Assembly (NCBI GenBank): GCA_020723505.1
Contig: DYIT01000021.1
Coordinates: 1 to 52,710, forward strand
From: Candidatus Kuenenia stuttgartensis
GTDB lineage: Bacteria > Planctomycetota > JAKEIC01 > DYIT01
Direction: 5' to 3'
Length of the DNA: 52,710 nt
Shown: positions 36,512-45,681 of the stretch, piece after piece
How the letters are laid out: each line of letters starts with the position of its first letter
How positions within the stretch are numbered: the stretch's first letter is position 1
Notes under the pieces: model-generated
What the model saw: only the letters and a program-made list of their open reading frames with translations
What the model was told of the DNA's origin: nothing
Databases searched by the model: none
Program-made: the position numbers and the translations under genes

Positions 36512-37165
36512 ATGGATCCGAAACTCGCCAGGGTGCCCGCCGACCTGAAGCAGGTCTTCGCGACAGCGGAGAACTCCCTCAGGAAATTCTTCAAGGATTT
36601 CAAGTGGGACCCGGAGCACGGGGAGATAAAAATCGGCGGGCTCCGGTACATGCTCGTGCGCACGGACTCCATGAGCATCGAGCTCCACGACCAGCTGAGC
36701 AAGAGGTTCGGCGAGATTCCCGCGGCGCAAATCGCCTTCAGGCTGGGCCGCGCATGCGGCATGCGCGACGCCAGGGTTTTCCACGAGAAGTTCAATGCTT
36801 CCGATCCTGCGAGCAGGCTGGCGCTCGGGCCAATCCACTTCGCGCTCACGGGGTGGGCTTTCGTGGACATCTTCGAGCAGAGCAGGCCCTCCACCGACGA
36901 GAATTACTGCATCGTCTACGACCACCCCTACTCCTTCGAGGCCGCGGCGTACATCGACGCCGGAATCAGGACGAGCCACCCGGTGTGCCACATGAACTCC
37001 GGCTACTCGTCCGGCTGGTGCCAGGAAAGCTACGGCGTGGAGCTCAAGGCCGAGGAGCTCACCTGCAGGGCCATGGGCCACGAGAAATGCATCTTCGTCA
37101 TGGCCCACCCGAAGCGGTTCGACGAGATGGCCGCGAAGACGAGGAAGGAGCTGGGAATTGTTTGA
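36512..37165 (+). CDS. stand-alone V4R / XylR_N-type ligand-sensing domain protein
   Basis: A 217-residue protein that resembles the sensor half of XylR-type activators. Residues about 35-80 (IGGLRYMLVRTDSMSIELH, FGEIPAAQIAFRLGRACGM) match the XylR_N region. The C-terminal 100 residues resemble the V4R (4-vinyl-reductase) domain, with the conserved closing pattern CRAMGHEKCIFVMAHPKRF that usually binds a metal or ligand. No AAA+ or DNA-binding part follows, so it is either a free sensor, a small-molecule carrier, or an enzyme-associated domain. ATG 36512 has GGGAGGG just upstream. It follows the hydroxylase genes, and an aromatic or heterocyclic ligand is inferred from that. Confidence 0.75.
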   Translation: MDPKLARVPADLKQVFATAENSLRKFFKDFKWDPEHGEIKIGGLRYMLVRTDSMSIELHDQLSKRFGEIPAAQIAFRLGRACGMRDARVFHEKFNASDPASRLALGPIHFALTGWAFVDIFEQSRPSTDENYCIVYDHPYSFEAAAYIDAGIRTSHPVCHMNSGYSSGWCQESYGVELKAEELTCRAMGHEKCIFVMAHPKRFDEMAAKTRKELGIV

Positions 37166-37195
37166 CGGGTAATCGATATCCACGAAGTCCAAGGT

Positions 37196-37380
37196 CTTAC
37201 TAATGAGTGCGAAATAGTATTGACACGATTGGAACATTCGACACTGAAAACACTGAATAGAAGCTGAGGACGCTGAGGCATGCCCGTAGCTTTGAAACGT
37301 ATTCTTTCAGCGTCTTCAGAAATCCATCAGCGGTCTCAGCGTCGAAAACCTGTCAATATTATTATGCACTTCTTAGTAAG
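37196..37380. repeat. 185-bp nested inverted-repeat element (MITE-like)
   Basis: Outer arms 37196-37225 and 37351-37380 match at 25 of 30 positions as inverted repeats (starting CTTACTAA, ending TATTGACA). Inside are degenerate ACGCTGAGG/ACACTGAAA steps with a period of about 9, running one way on the left (37231-37278) and the other on the right (37306-37343). There is no coding capacity. It lies between the V4R gene and the prolyl oligopeptidase gene and abuts a period-7 array. Confidence 0.75.
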
Positions 37381-37443
37381 TCGAAAGTCTAAAGTCAAAA
37401 GCCAAGGTCGAAGGTCCAAGGCCCAGATTCGGAAGCGAAGTCC
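37379..37443 (+). repeat. period-7 repeat array, locus 3
   Basis: About nine degenerate steps (AGTCGAA, AGTCTAA, AGTCAAA, AGCCAAG, GTCGAAG, GTCCAAG and weaker ones). It starts exactly where the 185-bp inverted element ends and stops about 90 bases before the prolyl oligopeptidase start. Confidence 0.75.
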
Positions 37444-37533
37444 CGCGGCGACCGCTTGCGCCGCGGAAGATGTCGACAACCCCGCCCCATCGGATATATC
37501 ATGCCCGCTTCAGGCACTTTTCAGGAGTTCCCC

Positions 37534-39630
37534 ATGAAGCGCAGGCCGAATCCGCCGCAAGGAGGATTGAAAATCCCGCCCGCCCCGGAAACCCGCAGGG
37601 AGGACCTCGTCGAGAGGCTGCACGGCGTCGATGTGGCCGACCCTTACAGGTGGCTCGAGAACGCAGGCGACCCGGAGGTCATGAAGTGGGCGGATGCGCA
37701 GAACGGCAGGACCAGGAAGATCCTCGATACTCTGCCTGGCAGGGAGAAATTCAGGGCCAGAATCAGGGAGCTTCTTTCCCTGACCCTCACCGGCACGCCC
37801 ACGCCGAGAAAAGGCCGCTACTTCTACACCCTGCGCAGGCCCGAGCAGAACCAGCCCGAAATCCGCGTGCGCCAGGGCCTCGACGGCAAGGACGAAATCC
37901 TCCTCGACGTGAACTCCCTTTCAGCCGACGGCACCACGTCGCTCGACTGGATGTATCCCTCCAAGGGCGGGGCGTATGTCGCGGTCGGCCTTTCCGAGAA
38001 GGGCTCGGAGATGAGCGTGCTCAAGGTGATTGATGCCGCGACGAAGAGGGAGCTTCCGGACGTCATCCCGGACACGCAGCATTGCGCGCTTACCTGGCTG
38101 CCCGACGACTCGGGCTTCTTCTACACGCGCCATCCGCACAAGGGCGAAGTGCCCCCCGGGGACGAGCTCTACAACGCCAAGGTCTTCTTCCACAGGCTCG
38201 GCACCGACTTCCGGAGCGACCCGCTCGTATTCGGCGCGGACAGGCCCAAGACGGACCTCCCCATGGTGAGCCTGTCGCCGGAAGGGGACGTGCTCTGCAT
38301 AAACGTCATGAAGGGAAGCGCGGACTACACGGACGTCTACGTGCGCAGCCCGGCGCTCGAAGGCGAGTTCAAGCCCGTGATCGAGAACGTGCACAACATC
38401 ACCTACTGCCACGCGGCGGGCGGGAAGCTCTACATCACCACGAACCTGGGCGCCCCGAACTACAGGCTGTGCACCGCATCCCCCGCCAATCCCGGAAAGG
38501 CCCACTGGAAGGAAATCATCCCAGAGAGGCAGTCGAAGCTCGAGGGAGCGGCGCTAATCGGCCGCCGGATGTTCGCCACGTATCTCGAAAACGTCTCCAC
38601 CAGAATCAGGATGTTCACACTGGAGGGCAAGGAGCTGGGCGAGATTAAGCTCCCCGGCATCGGGAGCGCCAACGGGCTAAGGGGCGAATGGGACGGGAAG
38701 GAGGCGTTCTACTCATTCACGTCCTTCCACGTCCCGCTAGTCGTCTTCCGGTACGACCTTGAGACCGGCGCCACTACCGAATTCTCCCGGACGGCCGCGC
38801 CCGTCGACGCGCAGGCTTTCGAAATCAAGCAGGAATGGTTCACGTCAAGGGACGGGACGAAGGTGCCCATGTTCGTGGGGTGGAAGAAGGGGCTCAGGCT
38901 CGACGGACGCAACCCGGCCATGCTGACCGGGTACGGGGGCTTCAACATCCCGCTCACGCCGTATTTCAGCGCCGTGAACGTCTCGTGGATGGAGGCAGGC
39001 GGAGTGTTCGCGGTCGCCAACCTCCGCGGCGGATCCGAGTTCGGGGAGAACTGGCACAAGGCAGGAATGCTCGGCAACAAGCAGAACGTGTTCGACGACT
39101 TCATCGCCGCGGCCGAGCACCTCAGCCATGCGGGATACACGAGCCCCTCGAGGCTCGCGCTAGTGGGCGGATCGAACGGCGGTCTTCTGGTGTCGGCCGC
39201 GCTCGTGCAGAGGCCTGACGTAGCCGCTGCGATTGTATGCTCGGTGCCCGTCATCGACATGCTCAGGTACACGCGGTTCCTAATCGCCCGCTACTGGGCA
39301 GGGGAGTACGGAGACCCGGACAACCCCGAGCACTTCAGGTTCCTCTACGAGTACTCGCCCTACCATCACGTGAAGAAGGGCGCCAGGTACCCCGCCGTGT
39401 TCTTCCGCACCGCCGAATCCGACAGCAGGGTCGATCCCATGCACGCCATGAAGATGGCTGCGGCGGTGCAGTGGGCGACCTCGTCGGAACGGCCCGTGCT
39501 GTTCTGGATGACCAGGAAGGCGGGACACGGCATCGGAATGCCCAAGGAGATGATGATAGAAGAGGTCGCCGACGAGATGGCTTTCCTGCAGCACTTCACG
39601 GAGGACCGCGGCGGCCGTGCGGGCGATTAG
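37534..39630 (+). CDS. prolyl oligopeptidase (family S9A)
   Basis: A 698-residue serine peptidase that cleaves short peptides after proline. The N-terminus (VERLHGVDVADPYRWLE) and the following seven-bladed propeller region are typical. The catalytic domain has GGSNGG with Ser547, the Asp in ESDSRVDP (about residue 630), and His665 in RKAGHGIG. LTGYGGFNIPLTPYFS and GGVFAVANLRGGSEFGE are conserved family stretches. No signal peptide is present, so it is probably cytoplasmic. ATG 37534 has CAGGAG six bases upstream. It appears monocistronic; repeats occupy the upstream region. Confidence 0.96.
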   Translation: MKRRPNPPQGGLKIPPAPETRREDLVERLHGVDVADPYRWLENAGDPEVMKWADAQNGRTRKILDTLPGREKFRARIRELLSLTLTGTPTPRKGRYFYTLRRPEQNQPEIRVRQGLDGKDEILLDVNSLSADGTTSLDWMYPSKGGAYVAVGLSEKGSEMSVLKVIDAATKRELPDVIPDTQHCALTWLPDDSGFFYTRHPHKGEVPPGDELYNAKVFFHRLGTDFRSDPLVFGADRPKTDLPMVSLSPEGDVLCINVMKGSADYTDVYVRSPALEGEFKPVIENVHNITYCHAAGGKLYITTNLGAPNYRLCTASPANPGKAHWKEIIPERQSKLEGAALIGRRMFATYLENVSTRIRMFTLEGKELGEIKLPGIGSANGLRGEWDGKEAFYSFTSFHVPLVVFRYDLETGATTEFSRTAAPVDAQAFEIKQEWFTSRDGTKVPMFVGWKKGLRLDGRNPAMLTGYGGFNIPLTPYFSAVNVSWMEAGGVFAVANLRGGSEFGENWHKAGMLGNKQNVFDDFIAAAEHLSHAGYTSPSRLALVGGSNGGLLVSAALVQRPDVAAAIVCSVPVIDMLRYTRFLIARYWAGEYGDPDNPEHFRFLYEYSPYHHVKKGARYPAVFFRTAESDSRVDPMHAMKMAAAVQWATSSERPVLFWMTRKAGHGIGMPKEMMIEEVADEMAFLQHFTEDRGGRAGD

Positions 39631-39731
39631 CCCTGCAACGCAAGACTCGCAGCGTCAGGGCCAGTCAACGTCTTCGATCCTTTTTGACCCTAAATGTTGC
39701 ATTAAATGCATTTGTGGACTATTAACCCCAC

Positions 39732-39902
39732 TTTCACCACCGAAGACACAGAAGACACCGAAGAGGGGGGAGATTGCGCTTAACCTAGGCACTTGGATCC
39801 CGTGTTCTTGAGTTCAAACGCGTCACTTATCTATGCGCCGTGGGAAGACACGCCTGTCCCTTGGGCAAAATCCTCGGTGTCTTCGGCGTCTTCGGTGGTG
39901 AA
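39732..39902. repeat. inverted pair of period-9 arrays
   Basis: Left arm 39732-39765 carries ACCGAAGAC/ACAGAAGAC steps. Right arm 39873-39902 is nearly its reverse complement (about 27 of 30 positions). Together they could fold into a long hairpin in the 372-base gap between prolyl oligopeptidase and rsmH. A small inverted repeat (TGCATT/AATGCA near 39697-39710) also occurs there. No gene is seen. Confidence 0.7.
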
Positions 39903-40002
39903 TCCTAATCCGCATTGCTATTCTTCGAGAGTTCCCTGAAATGGCGCGTTTTTTATGCGACTATAGAGTAAGTGATAACCACTGATTTGGTTGCGACTCC
40001 GC

Positions 40003-41076
40003 ATGAAACCCGGAAATGAAGGCAACGAAGCTCCCCGGCGCAGGAAGAGGTATCCGGGGACCCACCCGCGACGCTTCGAGCACCGGTACAAGGAGCTCGA
40101 CCCTGGGAAGTTCCCTGGAATCCATGAGCACGTCCGCGGCCGCGGCATGACTCCAGCGGGCACGCACGTGCCCATCCTCGTGGCCGAAGTCATGGACCTT
40201 CTCAGGCCGTCGCCCGGGGAATCGGTCCTCGACTGCACTTTGGGATTCGGGGGCCACGCCGTGGAATTCGCCCGCAGGATCTCGCCGGGAGGGCTCCTGG
40301 TCGGAATCGACGCGGACGCGGAGGAGATGGAGCGCGCCCGGTCGCGCATCGCCGGAACCGGCGTGCGCGCGAGCCTGCGCAACAGGAACTTCGAGTCCCT
40401 GTCGAGCCTGCCTGCCGAGGAAGGAATACAAGGATTCGACGTGATTTTCGCCGACCTCGGCCTCTCGAGCATGCAGATCGACGACCCCGGAAGGGGGTTC
40501 TCGTACAAGTTCGACGGGCCGCTCGACATGAGGATGGACCGCAGGCAGAAGCGCACGGCCGCGGACCTGCTCGCAACCATGGGGGAGGAAGAATTCGCCG
40601 AGGCCCTGTCGGACCTGGCGGACGAGGAGGACGCTCCTGAAATCGCGCGGCTCGTCGTCGGAGAGCGCCGCAAGGGTCCGATTGCCCGAACGTCGCAGCT
40701 CGCCGGAATCGTCATGCGGGCCAAGGGTACGTCGAAGGCAGGACTGCGCAGGGCCGCGCTCGAGGGGGAGGCGCGGGGTCCCCATCCTGCGGCTAAGACC
40801 TTCCAGGCGCTCAGGATGCTCGTCAACAGGGAGCAGGACGCGCTCAGGAGGATGCTCAAATCCGCTCCCACATGCCTCCTTCCGGGCGGGAGAATAGGGG
40901 TGATTTGCTTCCATTCGGGCGAAGACAGGCTCGTAAAAGCCGCGTTCCGGGAAGGGCTCGATGAGGGGCTCTACTCAGCCGTCGCCGCAGAAGTCGTGAG
41001 GCCCTGCGCGGCCGAAACACGGTCCAACCCGCGCAGCTCCGCGGCAAAGCTCAGGTGGGCCCTGCGCGCGGGGTGA
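40003..41076 (+). CDS. rsmH: 16S rRNA (cytosine-1402 N4)-methyltransferase
   Basis: SAM-dependent methyltransferase of 16S rRNA. Motif I is LDCTLGFGGHA, then GIDADAEEMERA, DVIFADLGLSSMQIDDP, FDGPLDMRMD, AKTFQALRMLVNREQDAL and GGRIGVICFHSGEDRLVK, all conserved. A basic N-terminal extension of about 50 residues (KRYPGTHPRRFEHRYKELDP) precedes the usual GTHVPIL start; I associate this form with planctomycetes. ATG 40003 is used; a TTG at 39991 is also open, and neither has a clear Shine-Dalgarno. The usual dcw partners (mraZ, ftsL, ftsI) are not adjacent. Confidence 0.93.
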   Translation: MKPGNEGNEAPRRRKRYPGTHPRRFEHRYKELDPGKFPGIHEHVRGRGMTPAGTHVPILVAEVMDLLRPSPGESVLDCTLGFGGHAVEFARRISPGGLLVGIDADAEEMERARSRIAGTGVRASLRNRNFESLSSLPAEEGIQGFDVIFADLGLSSMQIDDPGRGFSYKFDGPLDMRMDRRQKRTAADLLATMGEEEFAEALSDLADEEDAPEIARLVVGERRKGPIARTSQLAGIVMRAKGTSKAGLRRAALEGEARGPHPAAKTFQALRMLVNREQDALRRMLKSAPTCLLPGGRIGVICFHSGEDRLVKAAFREGLDEGLYSAVAAEVVRPCAAETRSNPRSSAAKLRWALRAG

Positions 41077-41143
41077 GAATGACGTAAACCCTTTTCGCAG
41101 GAGCTTCGGCGGACTTAGCAGCAATGCTTCCCTCTCTGCTTTC

Positions 41144-41357
41144 AAGTCGAAAGCGAAGCCCAAAGCGAGCCCATAGAGAAAGTCGGGGCAAGTCGAAGGG
41201 TCGGAGGCTTTTGCTGTAGCCGCCCCACTCCGTTGGGGCGAAGATCACGGCAACGGAGTGCCGTGGCTACCGCCGAGTCCAACTTGGGGGACGTTGGGAC
41301 TTTGTGAACTTGCCGAAATTCGCTTTGCACTTGCGTCCTCTGTACTTTAGTTTAGAT
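41144..41357. repeat. twin-hairpin element flanked by opposed period-7 arrays
   Basis: The core 41216-41270 is bounded by GTAGCC and GGCTAC. It holds two 6-bp-stem hairpins, CGCCCC/GGGGCG with loop ACTCCGTT and CACGGC/GCCGTG with loop AACGGAGT; the two loops are exact reverse complements. On the left (41144-41206) lie period-7 AAGTCGA-type steps, on the right (41271-41357) similar steps in reverse orientation. The whole gap 41077-41657 holds no supported gene; a 99-codon plus-strand frame there is not convincing. Confidence 0.7.
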
Positions 41358-41536
41358 TGGCAAGTAGGCTGGTAAGAGGCGAAAATGAGGATGACAAGGA
41401 TCGGTTTATAGTCATTAGTCTGGCGAGCTGCGTACAAGTTCCTGCATTCCATTCCACCCCACGTAGCAAGTATATCGGAGTGACCGGGAAGTGGGGTCAT
41501 TTCAGACCGACAATGACACACCACGCACGTTGCCGT

Positions 41537-41572
41537 GACATGCTCTTGCGGGAGCGCCCACCAGACAAGAAT
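41537..41572. repeat. 36-bp direct repeat, left copy
   Basis: The 36 bases starting GACATGCTCTTGCGGGAGCG recur at 42823-42858 with a single A/G difference. The two copies bracket the frameshifted lipoprotein gene. The right copy covers the last codons of the HEAT-repeat gene, so the left one may be a stray 3' fragment of a related gene. Confidence 0.75.
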
Positions 41573-41657
41573 GATTCGCCCGTAATAAGCCTCGATGACG
41601 GGCGAGTAATGTCAGTCTGTCCAAATATTCGATATGTACCGGATTTTCAGGATTAAT

Positions 41658-42655
41658 TCATTTTGGCAATCGGAACAATCTCAACAGCGAGTCCCGCCTG
41701 GCTGACGCTCCCAGGCAGGTTTCCCATGTTTTCCGTTGAAGAGTGTCGTGAAGTTCCTTCACCTTGTACCTGTCGAGGAGTCTCCAGTCCTTGTTCCCCT
41801 TGAAAGCAAGGAAGCCTACGGCGATGCTTGAGATGTAGTCGAAGTCCGTGGACTCCGTGACCTCGACGGATACGGTCACAATGGGGATCAGGTCTTTCCT
41901 TTGTAAACCATCCAGCAGGACTAGATATGCAAATATGGAGACGAGCTCGGGCTGCCTGACGTCACGGGCTCTTCTGAGCAATCCTCTGATGTCCGTGAAA
42001 TCCCCTTTCCTTTCGAGGTAATCCAGAATCAGTTGATATGGATTTTCCTGCCCCACCATCTCCAATGAGAATTTTCGCGGCTTGATTGCTCCATTGAGTT
42101 TCATCTTCACGTAGCTTGCAGCGTTCTTCTCCCAGCAGACCGGTATGCACAAAGGTCTCTTGATTGGGTTAGCAGGGTCGTCGATCTCAATCTTGCAGAC
42201 CACCAAGCCGCCGCCGCAGAAGGGATCCAAGCGTTCTCTACCTCGACCTCAATCGGAATGCGCCACATAACTCTCCAGTTCTTAACGAAGTCCCTGTAAT
42301 TCCCTTCGTTCTTCAGGATTTTGCTGTTCAACATGTCTTTCAGGATCCACTTTCCCGATCGAATCAGCTTCCCTTCGTTCGGATTATTACATGGCTTGCA
42401 TGTCTTCGTTTCCGGATCGTAAATAGTCCCGGCGCCAAAGCTGCCTCCGCTGAACTCATCACGCACCAGGGTGACCAAGGCTGTATCGTCTTTAGCGTAC
42501 CCTTCAAGTCTGGAGACAGCAGATGCGTCAAGTGCAATCCGTATATCAAAGCCAATACCATTTACATGAGTCGTATCATCCCTTGATGACTCGTCGGGGA
42601 GGATGGGCCCACCGCAGCCGAGAGCAAGGAGCCAGAATAAATACCCGGCTTTCAT
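41658..42655 (-). pseudogene. predicted lipoprotein gene with a frameshift
   Basis: Translation from ATG 42655 (GAAGG upstream) gives a lipoprotein signal, MKAGYLFWLLALGCGG with the lipobox LALGC, and then a sensible sequence to about 42230. There the frame degenerates into SAAAAWWSARL and stops at 42107, while the minus-one frame takes over sensibly (FCGGGLVVCKIEIDDPANP) and runs to 41658. A TGA in the second frame at 42251-42249 places the shift between 42249 and about 42228, beside a GGC-triplet run. The joined protein would be about 330 residues, with a CKPC pair in the first half. No family is recognised. It may be a real lesion, a sequencing error, or programmed frameshifting. Base composition is less GC-rich than the surroundings. 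Confidence 0.65.
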
Positions 42656-42815
42656 GGGGCTGCCTTCAATCATCAATTCTTGGTTCCGGCTTCGTTCAGG
42701 TTATGAAATGAGAAATCTAAACCAGGAGCCAGTGCCAGCCGTGGGATTGTATCACTCCGAGCGGAAGAGAACGTTTCTCGTTTCCTCTCTTCTCCGGCTG
42801 TTGGACAACAACTTG

Positions 42816-44039
42816 TCAATGAGACATGCTCTTGCGGGAGCGCCCACCAGACGAGAATAACCATATCAATGTAGCAACGACGCTGAGACCCAGTCCGGTC
42901 GAAAGCAACTCTTTGAGAATACCTTCCTTCCTTCTCAAGTATTCTTGCCCGCTTATGCCCGAATCTCCAGCAATTGAAGGAAACCTCCAGCCTTCAAGCC
43001 TCCACCATTCTTCAAACTCACGAACGTAACGGGCACGATTAGCTAAGAAATCATGCTCATTCGACGGGCGGTCTTTTCCCAACGTCCTGTAAATCCCGAT
43101 TAGGCAGTTATATTGTGTCTGGGGATTAGTTTCCAACGGATTGAAAAGACATTGGGCAAAGTAGGGAATTGACGACTCTTCATGCATTTCCGCCAGCGCC
43201 CATGAAGAGTAGCGTCTCAGTTCCGGGTCCGAATCTCGTAGCAATTGGTTTAGCTTCGGCACAAGATAACGAGCTCTAATACGGATAAAGGAACATGCAA
43301 TTTCAGCAGCAATTCCTTGCTCTAGCGAAGTACCCTTGCATTCTCGAATGAAATCGAGGCACTCCTGGAAACGGTTTGTTTCTCCTGCCGAGAAAAGGGC
43401 AAGCAATGCTTTCCCACGTACCTTATCATCGCTGCTCCTAGTTAGCGGTTCTACTGCATGAGCAAGAAAGGGGTAGTTGAGCTCTTGCAGACCATCGATA
43501 GCCCAATAGACCAGGCGGGCATCATGACTCCTCAGGCAAACGCGCAATACTTCCGATGCTGATGTCGTCGATGCCCCAACAGCTTCCTCAGATATGCAAG
43601 CGAAAAACCTGACCATATTAAAAGGGATGTATGCATCACCGGCATCGTTTTTCATCAGGAAAAACAGGAAGTGCCCTTCGTATATACCCCCCCAACCTCT
43701 ACGCAGATAGTTTTCCCTTTCGCAATATATAACAGCATCGTCAGGAATCGATCCTCTCAGAATTTTCCCGATGCGCACATCGGCGCGCAGGACTTCCACA
43801 CTGTAATCCCTTCCTTTCTCCCCGTAAGGCTTCTTTGTGCATGTCCGAGCAACAGAGGTCACTGTGCCGGTGCAGATAATCGGTGATTTTTCGACGAGTT
43901 CCCTGAGAGACGGCCTATGAAAAGCCTGCGCAGTCGAAGGGAACACTATAATTGTGTAGAGAAAATAGGAAATAATTATTTGAAATGTAATTCTTGAAGA
44001 CCTTTCGTTGAAGACGCAGATGCTACTCATGGCGACCAT
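42816..44039 (-). CDS. secreted HEAT-repeat protein with C-terminal membrane anchor
   Basis: A 407-residue protein. The N-terminus is a signal peptide or anchor (IIISYFLYTIIVFPSTAQAF). Residues about 45-150 form a beta-rich domain (SPIICTGTVTSVART, KILRGSIPDDAVIYCEREN, GHFLFFLMKN), a layout common in exported planctomycete proteins. Residues about 165-330 carry HEAT-type helical pairs (VEPLTRSSDDKVRGKALLAL, LRDSDPELRRYSSWALAEM). Near the end LSVVATLIWLF is a membrane helix followed by a basic tail. The start overlaps the previous gene by 17 bases. The function is unknown; it probably works with the giant secreted protein encoded just upstream. Confidence 0.7.
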   Translation of the reverse strand: MVAMSSICVFNERSSRITFQIIISYFLYTIIVFPSTAQAFHRPSLRELVEKSPIICTGTVTSVARTCTKKPYGEKGRDYSVEVLRADVRIGKILRGSIPDDAVIYCERENYLRRGWGGIYEGHFLFFLMKNDAGDAYIPFNMVRFFACISEEAVGASTTSASEVLRVCLRSHDARLVYWAIDGLQELNYPFLAHAVEPLTRSSDDKVRGKALLALFSAGETNRFQECLDFIRECKGTSLEQGIAAEIACSFIRIRARYLVPKLNQLLRDSDPELRRYSSWALAEMHEESSIPYFAQCLFNPLETNPQTQYNCLIGIYRTLGKDRPSNEHDFLANRARYVREFEEWWRLEGWRFPSIAGDSGISGQEYLRRKEGILKELLSTGLGLSVVATLIWLFSSGGRSRKSMSH

Positions 44040-45681
44040 GGTCCTGATATATCTGCCAACGTACTCCGAGGATTTTTATACCCTTCCCGATTGACATGCT
44101 TCCGATGTACCATCCGCCTTCAACGTGATCTATCTTGGGTCCTATAAGCCCATAGTTCAAGACGGGGGGGGTCAATGGACTGACTGGTAATTGAGCTCTA
44201 ACAATGTTATCAATCGAGTCTTGTGGAGAAACAAGCCAACCAGCTTCATCACCCCAAGGCCAATTTTCTCTATCATAATCGGAAATACCAGAGACGGGGA
44301 TTTTCCCATCATCATTGAAGTCCTCATTCCATGGAACATCGTGCGGAAGTATCCGACCGAACTGGTCACGTATTTCATAGTGGATTTTACATATGTAGCC
44401 TACATACATCTCATATCCTGGAATATCTCGTATATTCGCGTCTTCATTTCTTAAATGCCCAAGGAAGTATGGCGCAAAGACGACAGTATCTAGTTGCGAC
44501 AACTGGCCGCCATCAAGGCTAAGTCTAATGCGGACGTCTTTCTTCACATCGTTTGCTGCAGAACTCGACGCTGTACTGATAAGACTAACATCGTTGTCAT
44601 TAACGGTCGAAAAGACATCGGCATTGTTTTCGAAATCTACCTTGCTTTGCCCGGTTATTACCTCCCACCGATAAGTCCCTTGAATTAACGGTTCCGATTT
44701 CAAGGTAACCTTTGTGTGATAATTCGCCGGGCTTTCTCCGTTGAACCACCAGAGGTCATTGTCTTGGCTGATTGTGACAGCAACAACTTTGACTCTCTTG
44801 CTTGGAGACTCAATCTCTACCCCATTGATGAGCGCACTGAACCAGACCTCCCAGTCTCCCAAAGTTTCTTCTTTGTTCTCTATGGCTCCCTTGGGAGGAG
44901 GAGCAGGGCGTCCGGACTGGTCATGTTCGCCCATGGACTGGTACCATTTATAATACCATTTAAACCTTAATGGATTCTCGACGTTTGATTCCAATTTTGG
45001 CTCGTACTTCGCCCACCACTTGACTGGAATGACTGCTGGAATTCCTGCTGTCGCCCAAGTAGCGGCGTCGGCGCTACGTAATATATCATTAATTTCCGCC
45101 TTCACAACATTGATATACCACTTGTCCCTTGCAATGATAACCTTCGACTGCCTATCCTTGAACTCCCATTTCAGGACCGCTTCCTCTTTCCCGTTCTCCC
45201 CTCCCGCCTCAATATAAACATTGACATCCTTCTCGACTATTTCTTTTAGCTTCCCGTTGGGATTCTTCACATCCACTCTTAAGTCGCCTGGGGGGACCTC
45301 CTGACCGTCAACCGAATAAACACGCAACGGTGAATCGACAACAAGGCAGTAGAATCCGTCCAATGCCGTCTTCTCAAATATGTTCCCGGGTCCAATCCGC
45401 TTCAGTATTACCTTTGCGACGTCGTCATCCTTCGGACTGATACTGTTGTCTTTGTTGTCCTTATATCCGAAAACCGTCGGATCGTCGTCGTTGTCCCAGT
45501 TAAGGCCTATCGGTGATTCTGAAGCGTCTTCCTCGTTATCAGGGACAATTCTTGGCGTATTTTTTCCCCTCATCATACCGGGTTTGTAACCTTCTAAATC
45601 GATTTCAATGATTGTCACCCTGGCGCGGTCGTCCGGGGAAATGCGCTTGAAATTGAAGAAGAGCCTCGCAGTTATTCTGCC
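44023..45681 (-). pseudogene. C-terminal part of the giant secreted modular protein, after an in-frame TGA
   Basis: This reading frame directly continues the 1020-codon gene upstream: both are in the same frame, separated only by the TGA at 45684-45682. The first 21 codons after it (GRITARLFFNFKRISPDDRA) match the expected end of a beta-sandwich module, and the sequence goes on with VTIIEIDLEGYKPG, an Asp/Asn-rich stretch (NWDNDDDPTVFGYKDNKDN) and further modules. If translated separately, GTG 45618 is the first start, with no good Shine-Dalgarno. No known domain is recognised. The base composition is clearly more AT-rich than the upstream part. Confidence 0.65.

Noticed and set aside
41357..41656. 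99-codon plus-strand frame after rsmH
   Set aside because: It runs through the 36-bp repeat and a stretch resembling insertion-sequence ends; no motif or ribosome site supports a gene, and no transposase is recognisable.
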